Shown: one piece after another, positions 1-12,458 of the stretch
How positions within the stretch are numbered: the first letter of the stretch is position 1
Layout of the letters: each line of letters opens with the position of its first letter
Source: Trichomonas vaginalis G3
Lineage: Eukaryota > Parabasalia > Trichomonadida > Trichomonadidae
Length of the DNA stretch: 64,000 nucleotides
Direction of reading: 5' to 3'
Assembly: GCF_026262505.1 (NCBI RefSeq)
Contig: NC_067203.1
Location: 20,193,411 to 20,257,410, forward strand
Notes under the pieces: model-generated
What the model was told of the DNA's origin: nothing
The model's database searches: none
What the model saw: only the letters and a program-made list of their open reading frames with translations
Position numbers and translations under genes: made by a program

Positions 1-307
1 GGGAAAATAGGTTTTGAACGCTTAGATAGGGGTAAAATCAGACTTTATGAGGTATGTTGTATAATTATAGTTTGTGCTGTAATATGTCATGAGATCAGAA
101 TATGAAGGGAGTATATATGTGTTATTGTCACAGGTATATATGTGAGGATAGCTCAGTAGAGTCTGTAAAATAGTTTAGTAGAAGAAAAAGTTATATAAAG
201 AACAAAAAATTAAAAATAAACATTATTAAGTGAAAACCAAAGTTTACCTATTTTATGTAAGGTTTTGTCTTTGTGGGTTGAGGTATATGACAAAAAAGAT
301 TGGATAA

Positions 308-567
308 TGCACTCTTGTCGGTCAAACTTCCGCGTTCAAGTTATCAATGCGGAACATTGTTCCATTCTGGGAGACATGCAGAGGCAATGTCTCCCAGGAT
401 GAGACACTGCGACCGACAGGAGTGCACAATACACTCTTGTCGGTCAAACTTCCGCGTTCAAGTTATCAATGCGGAACAGTGTCTCATTCTGGGAGACATG
501 CAGAGGCAATGTCTCCCAGGATGAGACACTGCGACCGACAGGAGTGCATAATGCACTCTTGTCGGTC
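308..567. repeat. Tandem 122-bp cloverleaf repeat (two units and the start of a third)
   Basis: Two full units with a period of 122 bp are followed by the first arm of a third. Each unit is bounded by a 16-bp inverted repeat (308-323 pairs with 411-426, with one mismatch) and contains two inner inverted repeats, TTCCGC/GCGGAA and a longer one around CTGGGAGACAT, so one strand can fold into a three-way junction. The units are nearly identical. Short open frames run through on both strands because of the symmetry and are not taken as genes. A degenerate relative of the inner arm is seen to about 655. Confidence 0.85.
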
Positions 568-1463
568 AAAAGTTCCCCAATCAACTTCTGATTGAGCAAA
601 ATTGTATCATTATCTGAGGCATGCACTAGCAATGTCTCCCAGAATGAGATATTAAGACTGGCATCAATAAAGCTTTTTATATAGTTGAAACTAGATTCAT
701 TCTTCATAGCGTTCAAATTTTTATTAGAAATAATGTAGTTAATGCTAAAATTGTAGTATTTACGTAGTGATAATCATATTCATACTGTAATTCATGTGAT
801 TATAATGCAAACCCACTAAGTAATTCTTTTGCTAAATTGAAATTGAAAATTTGATTATGCCATTTTGAGGTCGATGTATTAAATGTAAAACATTTTTCAT
901 ATGAGAATGCAAAATCCAAAGACTTTTCTATTTGTTAAGTTGCTTGAATCGTGAATTTGGAATTTTTATCAAAATATGGGCAAATAAGCTCGGCGTTGTC
1001 ACACATTCACTCCCCCTGAAGTTGTGCTTTAATCAGAAGTCATGCTATTTTTCCAAATTTTTTCAAAATAGAGAAAATGATGAAAAATCTCTCATTTATT
1101 ACATTCAAAATTTTAAATTTGAATTTTTTTTGGAAAATTTGTGATTCAAATTTCAATTTCTCCAAGTAAAACTGAAAATATTAACAGATCAAATCATAGA
1201 ATTAACTTATCAAATTGTTGTATTCATTTCTTGCGATAATTCGTTCAAAAGCTTTGTTTAAATCTATTTATTTTAATAATAAAAATAGATAGATCTCCGC
1301 TATGAAAACATGATACCATGCTGATATGAAATATGAGTTAACATATAATTAAAAAGTTTCTACAATTAATAAGAAATTTATTACTAACTCTTTATTTTAA
1401 CTATATTGAAACTTTTTATATGCATTCTGGCCAGTAAAGATCCAGAGAACCACATCTGCATCA
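568..1463. other. AT-rich intergenic DNA
   Basis: Apart from a decayed piece of the preceding repeat (to about 655) I see no gene, RNA or clear repeat. The short open frames have no recognisable content. Confidence 0.5.
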
Positions 1464-1530
1464 ATTTATGCTGAAGATTTCTGGATTTCATTACTCTTTT
1501 GAAAGACATCCAGATATCTTCAGCATAAAT
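1464..1530. repeat. Long hairpin
   Basis: A 22-bp arm at 1464-1485 pairs with 1509-1530 (core TTTATGCTGAAGAT), with a loop of about 23 bases. It is isolated from any gene. Confidence 0.75.
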
Positions 1531-1713
1531 GAATTACATACATGTTCTCTCGCTCTTTGTGAACCACCTACCACAACAAAATTACCTTAGGGCAAAGTTC
1601 GGCTGAAGTCTCCCATATGATGAGAAAGAAACTTTAGAGCAGCTTGCCATATCCGACTAATTACACAATCCCTAGCCCTTTGGGGACTATGGAGCTGTAG
1701 TAAAAGTATTATA

Positions 1714-1770
1714 AGGCAAAGTCCTTCCGAGGCCTCTCATCAAATGCGAGACTTCGGAAGGACTTTGCCT
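1714..1770. repeat. Long hairpin with inner stem
   Basis: The 17-bp arm 1714-1730 (AGGCAAAGTCCTTCCGA) pairs perfectly with 1754-1770. A short CTCTC/GCGAG inner pairing gives a branched fold like the units at 308-567. Confidence 0.8.
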
Positions 1771-1870
1771 CATTCGAGTAATTCTACATTCCTGGGACGT
1801 TAAGGACCAGGAAGCAGCAGTATAAAGTATGAGGGCAATGACGTATAACTAATATCTCAATAAACGCAGT

Positions 1871-1917
1871 ATCCATGCAGCCTAGCTACTATACCATTGC
1901 AGCTAGGCTGCATAGAT
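1871..1917. repeat. Hairpin
   Basis: ATGCAGCCTAGCT at 1875-1887 pairs perfectly with 1901-1913, and a few flanking bases also pair. This is the third such hairpin within 500 bp. Confidence 0.75.
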
Positions 1918-3195
1918 ATTGCGCTTCTGGCTTGCAGAACTCTCATGGTAGACTAAGCGGAGATCTGATGCTGAAATCACTTGCTGATGTGGATGGAGCA
2001 GCACTATGATTGGCCAGACCAAAGGCTGCGTAGCATCTCAGCAAGTAGATTATCGGCGGTGACTCCAGCTATGGTCCACCATGAGATTATGACATTTTTG
2101 CGATTTGACGGGAATGCTTTGACCTTTACGAGTAAAATCACATCCGACACCTTTGATGGGTCAAGAAGTAGTGGTATACAATAAGTGTTGGGATTGCAAA
2201 GATGAATCTGAATAGACGCAAAAGTAAGAGAGACAGGCGTGAGATAACCGGTAAGAGTCAATGGAAAGTATCAAAGGTGTCTCTAGTTTGAAAGTCCAAA
2301 CAGCTGCAGGGAATTAGTGTTGGGCCTTAATGCAATTGATCATCAGAAACTATTTATTACTACACTTATCATCATTACATGTTGTGCGATGTAATAACTA
2401 AGAAAGAAATAGCTCAGGAGATCAATGAAATTCTCTTTGGCTAGCTCTTCGAGACCAACTCTTTTCTTCATGTTTTGTCATTGCATGTTGTGCGGTGCAA
2501 TAAATAATGAAGATTTACTTGGCTGCTCGAGAGAGAAAACCAAATGAAAAATGGCACCTTTTTGGCGCCTCTTTTTCTTTCAAATTTCCCCGCCAACCGA
2601 AATATCCATTCAAATCTTCCCGCAAATATTATTGCTTTCAATTTCTGTGACACTTAAAATTCGTCCAAAATATAATATTAAGATAGGTTATCCAATGTGA
2701 TAACATAATTACTCGCTTATTTGCAATTATTCCTCAAATCAATTCTATTTTAATGCAAATCATGCGGTAAACCACTAATAAATGATAAGACATATATGCA
2801 AATACTCACTAAAATCTATGTGTATGCTCAAAACTAGAATAATACATCAACTTAGATATTGAAGATTCAGATCAACTAATAACTTATATCATCCAAGTCT
2901 GACTCTTGCATGGCTTAAACACGGCTCGAAACGGTACGACCAGGTTCAACAGTTTTCCTCAATAACAGGTTTCACCGCACAAAACTGAATTTTGGAGGGT
3001 AGCACACTAAAAAAAATTATTCCGATAAAATGGCTGTCAAAATACAATATTCTTTTACAATATACAATGAAAATAAATCAACGTTGGACCATAAAAAAAT
3101 TCAAGTAAATATAAAGTCTCATCACACTTTTCAATGCTCGATTTTTAAAAACTGTTTAAAAATGGAGCTTATATTGAAATAGTGTAGAGACTAAA
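1918..3195. other. Intergenic DNA without recognised gene
   Basis: Base composition is a little less AT-rich between about 1920 and 2330, suggesting a decayed element, but I find neither a long reading frame with recognisable content nor convincing ends. Short direct similarity is seen between about 2380 and 2505 (ATGTTGTGCG motif twice). Confidence 0.4.
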
Positions 3196-3260
3196 AATTA
3201 CCACAGACTATTTCAGAGGATTGAGTTGCCACTCAATCCTCTGAAAAGTCTGAGGTAATT
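3196..3260. repeat. Hairpin with about 25-bp stem
   Basis: TCAGAGGATTGAGT at 3213-3226 pairs perfectly with 3231-3244 across a 4-base loop, and the pairing extends outward with few mismatches to about 3196 and 3260. Confidence 0.8.
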
Positions 3261-3498
3261 TGCAAAATTTTTCAATTTGAAAAATGGATTTTAGCTTATT
3301 TAGTCTAAGTATCTATTATATGTCGCAAAACTTGAAAGATTATTATAAAATAGATCCTATAAGATTTCTATGTGATTCAATGAATTGAATAGAATTTATT
3401 AATAAATTGAAACCATAATATGCGATATGAATTATTCATGTGGAATTTATTGGATATGGTTTCCTAAAAGCAATATATTTTAATGTCAAACTGCTTAA

Positions 3499-5271
3499 GG
3501 GTGGCTTCCGACCAAATTGTCACTTTTTAGCCCAAGTGAGAAAATTTCGTAATTTATAACCAAGTTTTTTTGTAATAAACAGAAATTCATCAAAAGTGAC
3601 AGCTCTCAATTTTTTGACATTTGTAAATTCTAAATTGAATGAGAAAAATGAAATAATACTAAGCATAATACAATATTCTAGATTTAATTATAATTAGGAA
3701 AAAGTTAGTTTTGAGAGTACTTTTCATAGGCATATAGAATGAAATCTTCTGAAAAATAATATCACATAAACTCATATTATTTTCTAATATATAACTATTT
3801 TATATAAAAATCAAATTCAATGATCTTAAAAGCGAAGGATAAACCTCAAAATTTACGAATATAATGAGTGGGAATATAATGCTTATCTATCATAAAACCA
3901 TATGAAATATCAATTTTTGCTTTACGCCTAATTTTTGACGACAATTAGCAAAAAATGTTAAATGTTAACACTCAGTCCATTTGAATATGAAAAATAAAAT
4001 TGACTTTGATTAAATGTTTTTATTTATCATGCAATTCTTCTTGCGACCAAAGATTTGAATAAAAGTTCAAAAAATAAGATAGCTTAAAAAATAATATACG
4101 GTAGTGTTTACTAATAGATGAATAGTATATAAATTATATTAAAATGGATTTGATCCAAAAATATATAAAATTTGATCATAAATAAAATCGTTTTTAATTA
4201 CTTCTTCATTTAAATTATAACAATTATTTTTGATTTTATATTTTTTGGATCAAATCCATTTTAATAGAATTTATATACTATTCATCTATTAGTAAACACT
4301 ACCGTATATTATTTTTTAAGCTATCTTATTTTTTGAACTTTTATTCAAATCTTTGGTCGCAAGAAGAATTGCATGATAAATAAAAACATTTAATCAAAGT
4401 CAATTTTATTTTTCATATTCAAATGGACTGAGTGTTAACATTTAACATTTTTTGCTAATTGTCGTCAAAAATTAGGCGTAAAGCAAAAATTGATATTTCA
4501 TATGGTTTTATGATAGATAAGCATTATATTCCCACTCATTATATTCGTAAATTTTGAGGTTTATCCTTCGCTTTTAAGATCATTGAATTTGATTTTTATA
4601 TAAAATAGTTATATATTAGAAAATAATATGAGTTTATGTGATATTATTTTTCAGAAGATTTTGTGTTCTTCTTCAAAATTTTATTTTTTATTAAAAAGAA
4701 TCTTTACAAAATATACATTTACTGTAATTAATATTTAAAAACGTGCTCTATCAAAAGTTCCAAAAATTCAATATTTTAGCTTTTCTGAGGTGTCACTTTT
4801 GATGAATTTCTGTTTACAACATTTTAAAATCTATATTTAATAAAGATTCTATTTTTCTTATTAAATTTCAAAAATGAGGGGGTTCGGAATCGTCCACAAA
4901 TTGCCGAAAGGGTTTTTGCCAGTTTTGAATCCGCTTATTTTTATCGACCAAAATTATAATAAATATAATTTTCGATAAGTATTCTACCCAAATGATTCTT
5001 CAAAAAATTATTTTTCGGATTTTATTCCGTAAAAAAACGTTACAGAAAACGCCTAGAAAATTTCGAATTGTCCCTAAAAATTCACTGCAGGTCGATTTAA
5101 GAGATTTTTCAAAAATAATCATATCAGTAGATAGGGTATAATATAGAGGAGCTTTATGAATAACTCAAAATCCGGGAAACTCAATATTCAACGAGAAAAA
5201 CGCTTAACGAATCTCACTTTTGGTGTAAACATCACAAAAAATTGAGAGAGCTTTCTGGTCGGAAGCCTCCC
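3499..5271. mobile_element. Foldback element with TTAA target duplication
   Basis: The ends are inverted copies of GGG(T/A)GGCTTCCGACCA, and TTAA flanks both sides (3495-3498 and 5272-5275). Inside, two near-perfect arms of about 430 bp (about 3742-4172 and 4231-4661) face each other across a spacer of about 60 bp. A second inverted pair, 3577-3601 and 4794-4818, lies outside them. No transposase frame is present, so the element is non-autonomous. TTAA duplications are typical of piggyBac-like and some other DNA transposons; the family is not assigned here. Confidence 0.8.
3742..4661. repeat. Giant inverted repeat inside the foldback element
   Basis: The arms at about 3742-4172 and 4231-4661 are almost identical in inverted orientation. 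Only scattered differences are visible, mostly near the inner ends. Such a pair forms a hairpin more than 400 bp long if transcribed and is a plausible source of double-stranded RNA. Confidence 0.85.
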
Positions 5272-5275
5272 TTAA

Positions 5276-5560
5276 CGAAATATATAACCGTTATTATCAT
5301 AATAACATCAATCCTTATGGTGAAACTATATTCCTCAAAAACAACAAAATTTGAAAGTGGATGTATTCAATCCTAAAAGTTTTTCATCGGCGTTGAGAAG
5401 AGAAATTCAATACTACATAGAAAGTTCTCAAATATTCAATAAATATTTGTATTTTTTCTCAATGTAATATGTGCGTTCTGGTTAATCTAGTAAAACTAAA
5501 AAATTAAATTTTTCAATGATATTTTTTCTAATATTTTAAAAGTTTATTTTCGGGATTTTA
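5276..5560. other. Upstream region of the Myb-like gene
   Basis: This is AT-rich leader and promoter DNA. No clear TCA-type initiator was found next to the start codon at 5561. Confidence 0.4.
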
Positions 5561-6112
5561 ATGGATAGATTACTTCCAAATGGTAGAGCACCTAGAGAAG
5601 AAGGAGGTCTTCGAACCAAATTTAGTGAGCGAGAGGATTTGAAGCTCTTAAAGTTGGTTTCGGAATCAGGAAAATCTCCAAATTGGAGAGAAATCAGCAA
5701 TATCATGCAAACAAGAACGCCAAGGCAGTGCAGAGAACGATATCAAAATTATTTATGCCCGAGAATTAATCACCACGAATGGACGCCTGAAGAAGATCAA
5801 ATTCTTTTACATCAATATCAAATCCACGGACCTAAATGGAATACAATTGCGAAGCAACTAAAGGGCAGAACAGGTAATATGATAAGAAATCGCTGGCAAA
5901 GCTTACTTAGGCAAGATCAGAAAAAGCCAACGCAGGATTCCGTTTCAGTTCAAACTGAAGAACCTGTTAACGAAAAGAAGCCTACAAAAGCAGATCTTGC
6001 AATTGAGGTCGCGAGTGCAAATCCTTTCGATCGTCTATTCCAGATGATTGGCAACTCAATTTTCGACGAAGAATCATTTATGTCTGCATTAATAGGTAAT
6101 GACAATTCTTAA
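5561..6112 (+). CDS. Two-repeat Myb-like DNA-binding protein
   Basis: The 183-residue protein has two tandem Myb/SANT repeats, at about residues 20-66 and 72-117. The second has the typical EWTPEED start and the RTGNMIRNRWQSLL recognition helix; in the first, the usual leading Trp is Phe (KFSEREDLKLL). This matches the short R2R3 Myb proteins that are numerous in trichomonads, some of which bind promoter elements of iron- and adhesion-related genes; the target of this one is unknown. The C-terminal 65 residues are acidic and may be an effector region. The ATG at 5561 is the first in frame. It is a single gene in a gene-poor region. Confidence 0.9.
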   Translation: MDRLLPNGRAPREEGGLRTKFSEREDLKLLKLVSESGKSPNWREISNIMQTRTPRQCRERYQNYLCPRINHHEWTPEEDQILLHQYQIHGPKWNTIAKQLKGRTGNMIRNRWQSLLRQDQKKPTQDSVSVQTEEPVNEKKPTKADLAIEVASANPFDRLFQMIGNSIFDEESFMSALIGNDNS

Positions 6113-9100
6113 TTTTGAGGATTGATGCTTATTACTTCGTTATTGGATGTTATTAATTGTTTTTTTTATCTTTCTTTGTTTTTCTTTTAATGATAATAAA
6201 CAAGCTCATTGTTATCCATAACAAAGTTCAAAAATACAATAATAAAGTTCATTGGTTTCGAGTATTATTAGCAATATTATCCCTCTTAATTTATTAATTT
6301 TAAAGGGCATCGGAGCTAACTAGTATGCATTTATATAATTATGGCTATACTAATATAATTATGAAAAAGCTTTCCTCTCAATAAATTTATTGAAGAGGCA
6401 AAATTATCAAAAACTTATTAAATGATCGATAATCGTGCACTAATTATGATGTACGATATAACTTTTAAATAGAATCTGTCGTTCGGTGGATCATTGGAAA
6501 GCAAAATAGTAATATTTACGCTAAATGTTACTATTTCTGGAGTGCAGCTTTGTGTCACATATCTATACGGTATCGATATGATATTATGCATTCAATTGCT
6601 ACTGTATATCTGATTTTTCAAATAGATAGATTTGAAAAATTTGAAGTGTTAAGTTTTGAATGATGGTGTCTATATTGTATCGATTTTCGGACGAGTAAAG
6701 AAACAGAGCTTAAGAGTAACGAATAAAAGGATGATATATAGAATGAAAGCAATTGATGAAAATAAAATTCCTAGCCATTCAAGTGTTTCCATCTCTCCTT
6801 GAACTACGAAGAATTGCGCTTTCAATATCATTCCAAGTATCTCCAAAAACATGGAAATCAAAAACTAAAGTAGTTTTTTGTAAATTGAGCAAATTACTTT
6901 ACGTAAATTTTTCTTTCGTTCTTAGTGACGATTGACGCCGCACCAAAACCTAATTTGTTAGGGTGGCATCTATTTCATGACCTAACCGATCGAATCTATG
7001 GCTCCGTTTTTAAGGATAACTAATATTAGTAAATCGAAATTATTTTATTCACATGAAAGTTATAATTTTAATGATCGTACGAATAAGACATGAAATATAT
7101 ACCGTTACTAAAAGTCAATAAACCCCAAATACAAGTGACAATCACTTCCAATTTTTTATCATTCTCTTAAACTAAAAATTATCATAAACGCTCACATTAA
7201 TTGTAAAGTTTATCTCTTATATTTGCTATAAATTTACAGATATTGTCAACGTGTTATATATTGTTTACTGTAATATTTACACCACTAACTATAGACTTCA
7301 AACACTTGTAAAACGCTTTGTAACTCATGAATGTGATTAATGATTTTCTTAAGATATTACATATTCTAATGATATTTTTAAGGAAATATATTTTCTATCG
7401 AATTTTTCAATAAAACATCATTCATTCACCTCATAATATGTTTTAGAACTTTTATATGAGTCATTTTTCCTCCCCAAAAAATTCGAATAATCATATTTCA
7501 TTTGCAAAAAATATAATTTGAACTTCATTTTTTAATTTTAATGAAAATTTTAGAGGTAAAACATGAATTCTAAATAAGAAAAACACAATAAAAATGAAAT
7601 CAATTGATATTTCATGTAGAAACAAACATTGTTTTTGAATTTTTTAAGAAATATTTATCTAAAAATCCTTAAACTTAGAGCATGTTAAAGAAAATTCAAT
7701 TCCATGCATGCATTGTAATAAAATAATTTGATATATATTGCATTTTCATCCTGAATGAATAAAAAATCAATTTGATTTGGGTTATATTCTTTATAGACAA
7801 GGTTAAAATAAGCATTGTTAGAACAATAATTCTATACTCATATAATGTGCAGTCATAGAATATGTTAAATATGGATATTCTATATCAAAGCAAATTGTTT
7901 CTAAGAGAAGTAATTGTTGATAACAAAATTAAAGTTGTATTTATTATTAACATCTCACGTTTATATCATTTATGATCATGCTGTCTCTTTATCTTTGATT
8001 ATTTTTTGAATTGATATGTTGATTGAATGGAATCTAATCTTATAGCATACCAGATTAAGTGTTAAGTCAATAGGAATACCCTTAACTATCTTAAGTTTTT
8101 GATGATTGATGCTGATTATATATTTATTTGTCCGTGTATTTATTCAATTCAATTCAATAATTTCAATTTTTACGGACAATTTATTAAATGAACATAAAAA
8201 AAATGAACATTCGATAAAACGAGAAACCAAATGAGGGATCCATCATCAAAGGTACATTCACGAAAAGTGACACCCCTCTTCTTTTTTCCTAGGGTTACTG
8301 ATCGCTTTCTTTCTGCTCGCCATGCCAGAAATGAAAGAAATGATTGATGCAGAATAATTTATTACTCCAATTGGCAACTATCTTGTAATATACAATTAGT
8401 TGCATTGTCAGTTATTCTCCAGCATTATTCAATTTAAGTTCAACTTCTTTAATTTAAATCATATTGCAGCTATACCCTCGCGTTGAGATAAGAACAAGAT
8501 TACACATGCTAAAATCCCACATTAAAAATCGAAATTTTGCAACTCCAAAATGCAACGACAGAATTCCTCGTAATTTTGGTTTTTTACTTACCTTATGATA
8601 TATATTCAAATGACTTGAATATAGAAAAAGTTACTAAGATTTGAGGAAAATTTTGCAATAAGAAATTAAAAATCGGTTTTATTATATAAGTTACTTATGA
8701 ATTAAAATTACCTCTATAATTAGTGTACAGTTCCTCACATAATCTTTGGATATTTCTGATTTCAAATTTATACATTTTGATGGAATATTCATAACTCAAA
8801 TCTAGATGATAGTTACTACATTTATGCGAATACAGTACGTATCCATTCATCTATTTACTTGTTGTTGTTGAAATAAAAACGTTATTATTTTACTATCTTA
8901 AAATAAGAATTTTGTTATAGTATTAATATTTTCATCAACAATGATGACATTAAATCAACTCTTAAATGACATTATATCAAATATGATATCAAAATCAAAA
9001 ATTAGGTGTTTTTTATGAGAAAAAAGGTGTTAATTTGACAATTTGGCTAATTATACAATACTTTTATTTTCCAAATTTTTTTTGAAATTAATTTTTTCGA

Positions 9101-10087
9101 GAGAAAAATTAAATTTTTGATTTTCATTTTTGAATTTTTGAATTTTTTTTGGAATTTTGAATTGATCAATTAAGCAGAATGAGTTATGGGAATGCTTTAT
9201 ACATCTCACAATGTGATGAATTAAAGACGAATCTTAAAAAATTATTTAAAATCACAAATATCATCCTTATTCTCATTTGTTTCAAAAAAGATAGTACTAA
9301 GTATTGATAAACCATGATCTATATTAGTAAAATACTTGAATAAAAAGTGTAAAAGTAGAGTTTTTATTCATTTTTATATTAGATTTAAACGAAAACCTGT
9401 TTCATATTAATATCCTAGTCGAGAGATGAGATTTTATTCGTATTTGTTAGCATTCAGTAGACATTCTAATCTTGAATTTTAAATTTTACTTAAAATTATT
9501 AATAAATGTGAGGTTTTGCTTCGATTTCTGATTAATTTGATTAAATTGTCTCGACATGCATCTTGAATAATATCGTTTCTTGAGGAACTCCAAGATTTTC
9601 AAGAGACTTCTTGCGATTTTTGATAAATGATAAGAACTCTCATTTACGAAAAAAGGTTTATTGAATATAAAATATTTCTGTAATGACTCATTTTCATTAT
9701 ACTATTTCCAGTCAAATCCTCAAAAGTTAATATTCAAATCTCTTATTTAGCTGAGAAACTGGATACTACATAATGGATCATATTCATGTAAGCTGGAAAT
9801 GGTATAGTTACATTCAAAAGCTCCAATAATACTTCAATTTAGAATACAGAATATGAATATTGATTTTTACTTCTATTTGAAATTACATTTGATATATAAA
9901 TCATAATTTGATGATTATTTGATAAAAATTAGGGAAATTAAAATATAATTCACAAATCTTTTTATTATCTTAATAACTTTTCAAAATAAGATCATATTAT
10001 TCATATTTGGAGCCTACTGATTCTAAGTATCCTATTTATTTGAAAATCTATCGTTGGGAAGTCTCGTGCATGTACCTTTCCATCATC
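6113..10087. other. Gene-poor AT-rich region
   Basis: About 4 kb without a convincing gene. A hydrophobic 63-codon frame at 6670-6861 (minus) has no family resemblance and is not called. Around 8260-8315 a short stretch (AAAAGTGACACCCC and ACTGATCGCT) resembles the inner ends of the element at 12469-13269 and may be a relic of that family. Otherwise only simple AT-rich sequence is seen. Confidence 0.5.
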
Positions 10088-11147
10088 TAAGGGTTTCGTT
10101 TTGCGAAAAAAACGTACAATACGCAATTTCGCTAAAAAAACATTTAGCTAGCAATTTCGACCTTTGACTCCACTCAAGACGTCACTTTTTTAATTTTGCG
10201 GTATCATATTTTTGGAAAATCTTTATGAATATTATATAAAAAGTCTCTTTAATATCTATATTTCATATTTTTATCGATTTTTAAAGTTTTTGCGAAAAGT
10301 ATTCAATTATTTTTGCTATTTGGTCGTGTAAATGTCAGATTTGCGACATTTTCTGATATGATATTCAGATTCTACGTTGATAATAATGCTTATAGAACCC
10401 TCTTGCTATTGTGTCAAAATTGCGAAACCGATAGCAAAAATATCTCGCAATATCAAAATTGAGATATTGAGTGAATTATGCATTATAGAGATTAAAAATC
10501 TGATTTGTGAAAACATCTCATCAGTTTCTAGCTAATTCAAAAATCTTTACTATCTTATTCGATTAAAATGAAAAGGGAATAGTTTCATTATGCTTTAAAT
10601 GACAGCCTTATAATATAATCATAGTTTTCGCTCAATATGCAGCATTTTTTTTTCGAAATCTATGGTCAATATCCTAAATACTGATTGCTTTGCATTCATA
10701 TCTCTTACATTTTCTATACCCACATCAATATTCATTGCTATTCCTATCTTTTTCATTTTTGTTTGTTTCTCATAATTTCTCAAAAAACATGATAACTTGA
10801 TATTTGTAAATATCATACTTTATAACGTAAATAAGAACTTGACCTATTAAGAAAAGCAGTAATGAAAAGAAAATCTGAAATTCATAAAAATTACAAGTTT
10901 CTGATGACAATTAGCTTAATTAAACCAGGTACAAGATTATATAATTGTATTTTCTATCCAATTATCCATATAATATCTTATCCAGAAAAAATAACTTGAT
11001 CAATACCAAATGATTTTTTAACTAGTAAATAAAGTATTTTCTTTACACACACATTGTATATCATAGTTTTTTTTTTTTTTGGTTTCGCAAAACATCCAAA
11101 AACAAATATGCTATAAAAGTGACAATTTTAGCAAAACGAAACCCTTA
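10088..11147. mobile_element. Inverted-repeat element (MULE-like MITE), about 1.06 kb
   Basis: The terminal inverted repeats read TAAGGGTTTCGTTTTGC at both ends. A direct repeat CATCATCTA(A) (10081-10090 and 11148-11157) overlaps or flanks them; its 9-10 bp length fits Mutator-like elements. The subterminal motif GTCACTTTT occurs inward from both ends (10181 and 11115). There is no transposase frame, and a 65-codon frame at 10619-10816 looks fortuitous. Confidence 0.8.
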
Positions 11148-11293
11148 CATCATCTAAACATAGCCAGTAATATTAATTCAAAACATGGCCATCATTTCGA
11201 AAGAAGCAATTGATTATCTGAAAATGTCTTTTCAAAATTTGAGAAAAAAAAATGAATCAGCTAAAATTTATTTTTACAAAGACATTTTAGATA

Positions 11294-11965
11294 ATGTTAG
11301 ACAACATTAAGGCAGTCATTTTCGATCTTGATGGAACACTTGTTGACTCAATGAACGTCTGGAAGGAGATTGACAATGAGTTAATTGGAAGCTGCGGTGT
11401 TGAAGTTCCGAAAGATTTCCAGAAGTCAATTGAAGGAATGGGATTCAAAGAAACAATGCAGTACATCATTGACCGCTTTGATTTTAAGATGACTGTTGAA
11501 GAAATGTCGGCAGAAGTGAACAGATTGGCATTAATACAATATTCTACAAAAATCCCACTTAAAGATGGAGCCTACGATTTCTTAAAGTACCTTCATGAAC
11601 ATGATATTAAGACAGGCATCGCAACAAGTAATGGTAAAGATATTCTTCAATGCTGCTTGGCCCACCACCAAATCGGACAATTATTTGATGTTACAAAGAT
11701 TGCTTGCGAAGTAAATCGTGGAAAGCCATTCCCAGACATTTATTTAGCTGTTGCAAGTGAACTCGAAGTTAAACCAGAAGAATGCTTAGTTTTTGAGGAT
11801 ATCCCAAACGGAATTACTGCAGGAAAATCTGCTGGAATGAAAGTTTGCGCAATTTATGATAAATATTCAGAAGATAGAACAGAGACAATCAAGAGTTTGG
11901 CCGATTATTACTTCACATCATTTTCACAAGTTACATCAAATCAGTTTGAAGTTCTTTCACATTAA
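11294..11965 (+). CDS. HAD-superfamily hydrolase (beta-phosphoglucomutase/phosphatase-like)
   Basis: The 223-residue protein has the full set of haloacid-dehalogenase motifs: DLDGT with the nucleophile and acid/base Asp at 11 and 13, ATSNG around residue 112, GKPFPD with Lys144, and FEDIPNG with the metal-binding acidic pair near 168-169. A helical cap between motif I and II (residues 18-85) puts it in subclass IA, near sugar-phosphate phosphatases and phosphomutases such as 2-deoxyglucose-6-phosphatase. It is probably a cytosolic small phosphate-ester hydrolase; the substrate cannot be read from sequence. Length is normal for the family and the gene looks intact. The leader is AT-rich without an obvious TCA initiator. 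Confidence 0.92.
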   Translation: MLDNIKAVIFDLDGTLVDSMNVWKEIDNELIGSCGVEVPKDFQKSIEGMGFKETMQYIIDRFDFKMTVEEMSAEVNRLALIQYSTKIPLKDGAYDFLKYLHEHDIKTGIATSNGKDILQCCLAHHQIGQLFDVTKIACEVNRGKPFPDIYLAVASELEVKPEECLVFEDIPNGITAGKSAGMKVCAIYDKYSEDRTETIKSLADYYFTSFSQVTSNQFEVLSH

Positions 11966-12458
11966 TTTATTTCATTAAACACTTTTTATACTATTTTTAT
12001 GTTAATACCTAATAAAGATCTTATGTGTTATAAACATGTTGTATATTATTTCTTGCTTTTATTTTAAATCATATTTTTTTTTGTTAATTTAAGGTCATAT
12101 AGTTTCATATACTATATTAAATAATCAATATTAGCATACTGTAATGAATCAAATACATTGTAAATCATAGTCAAAGAAATTATTGGAATATCAAAATAAT
12201 AGTATATCACAAATATGATAGATATGGACCAATAACACAAATATTTGGCCGTTATACCTCAAAATGCATTAATATGCGATTCCATCAAAAATATTTAGAG
12301 ATATCGATTTATCTTCATGTCGATCATAAATATCATCCAAAGTATATGCAATTTTACTAATTTATTATCAAGATTAGGATTTTAATCTCAAAAAGTGAAA
12401 TTAATAAGAAAATATGCATTTATTAATATCCGTGATATATGAAAAGAATTTCTTACTA
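11966..12458. other. Intergenic DNA
   Basis: AT-rich 3' flank of the phosphatase gene. An AATAAAG-like polyadenylation motif lies about 45 bp past the stop (near 12011), and nothing else is recognised. Confidence 0.4.

Noticed and set aside
300-716. Open frames on both strands over the 122-bp repeat
   Set aside because: They arise from the inverted and tandem symmetry of the repeat and lack ATG starts or protein-like content.
6670-6861. Hydrophobic 63-codon minus-strand frame
   Set aside because: Short, AT-rich and overlapped by an equally open plus-strand frame; no supporting feature.
8260-8315. A further MITE
   Set aside because: Only a short resemblance to another element; no partner end or target duplication could be found.
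10619-10816. 65-codon minus-strand frame
   Set aside because: Inside the gene-free part of an inverted-repeat element with no recognisable content.
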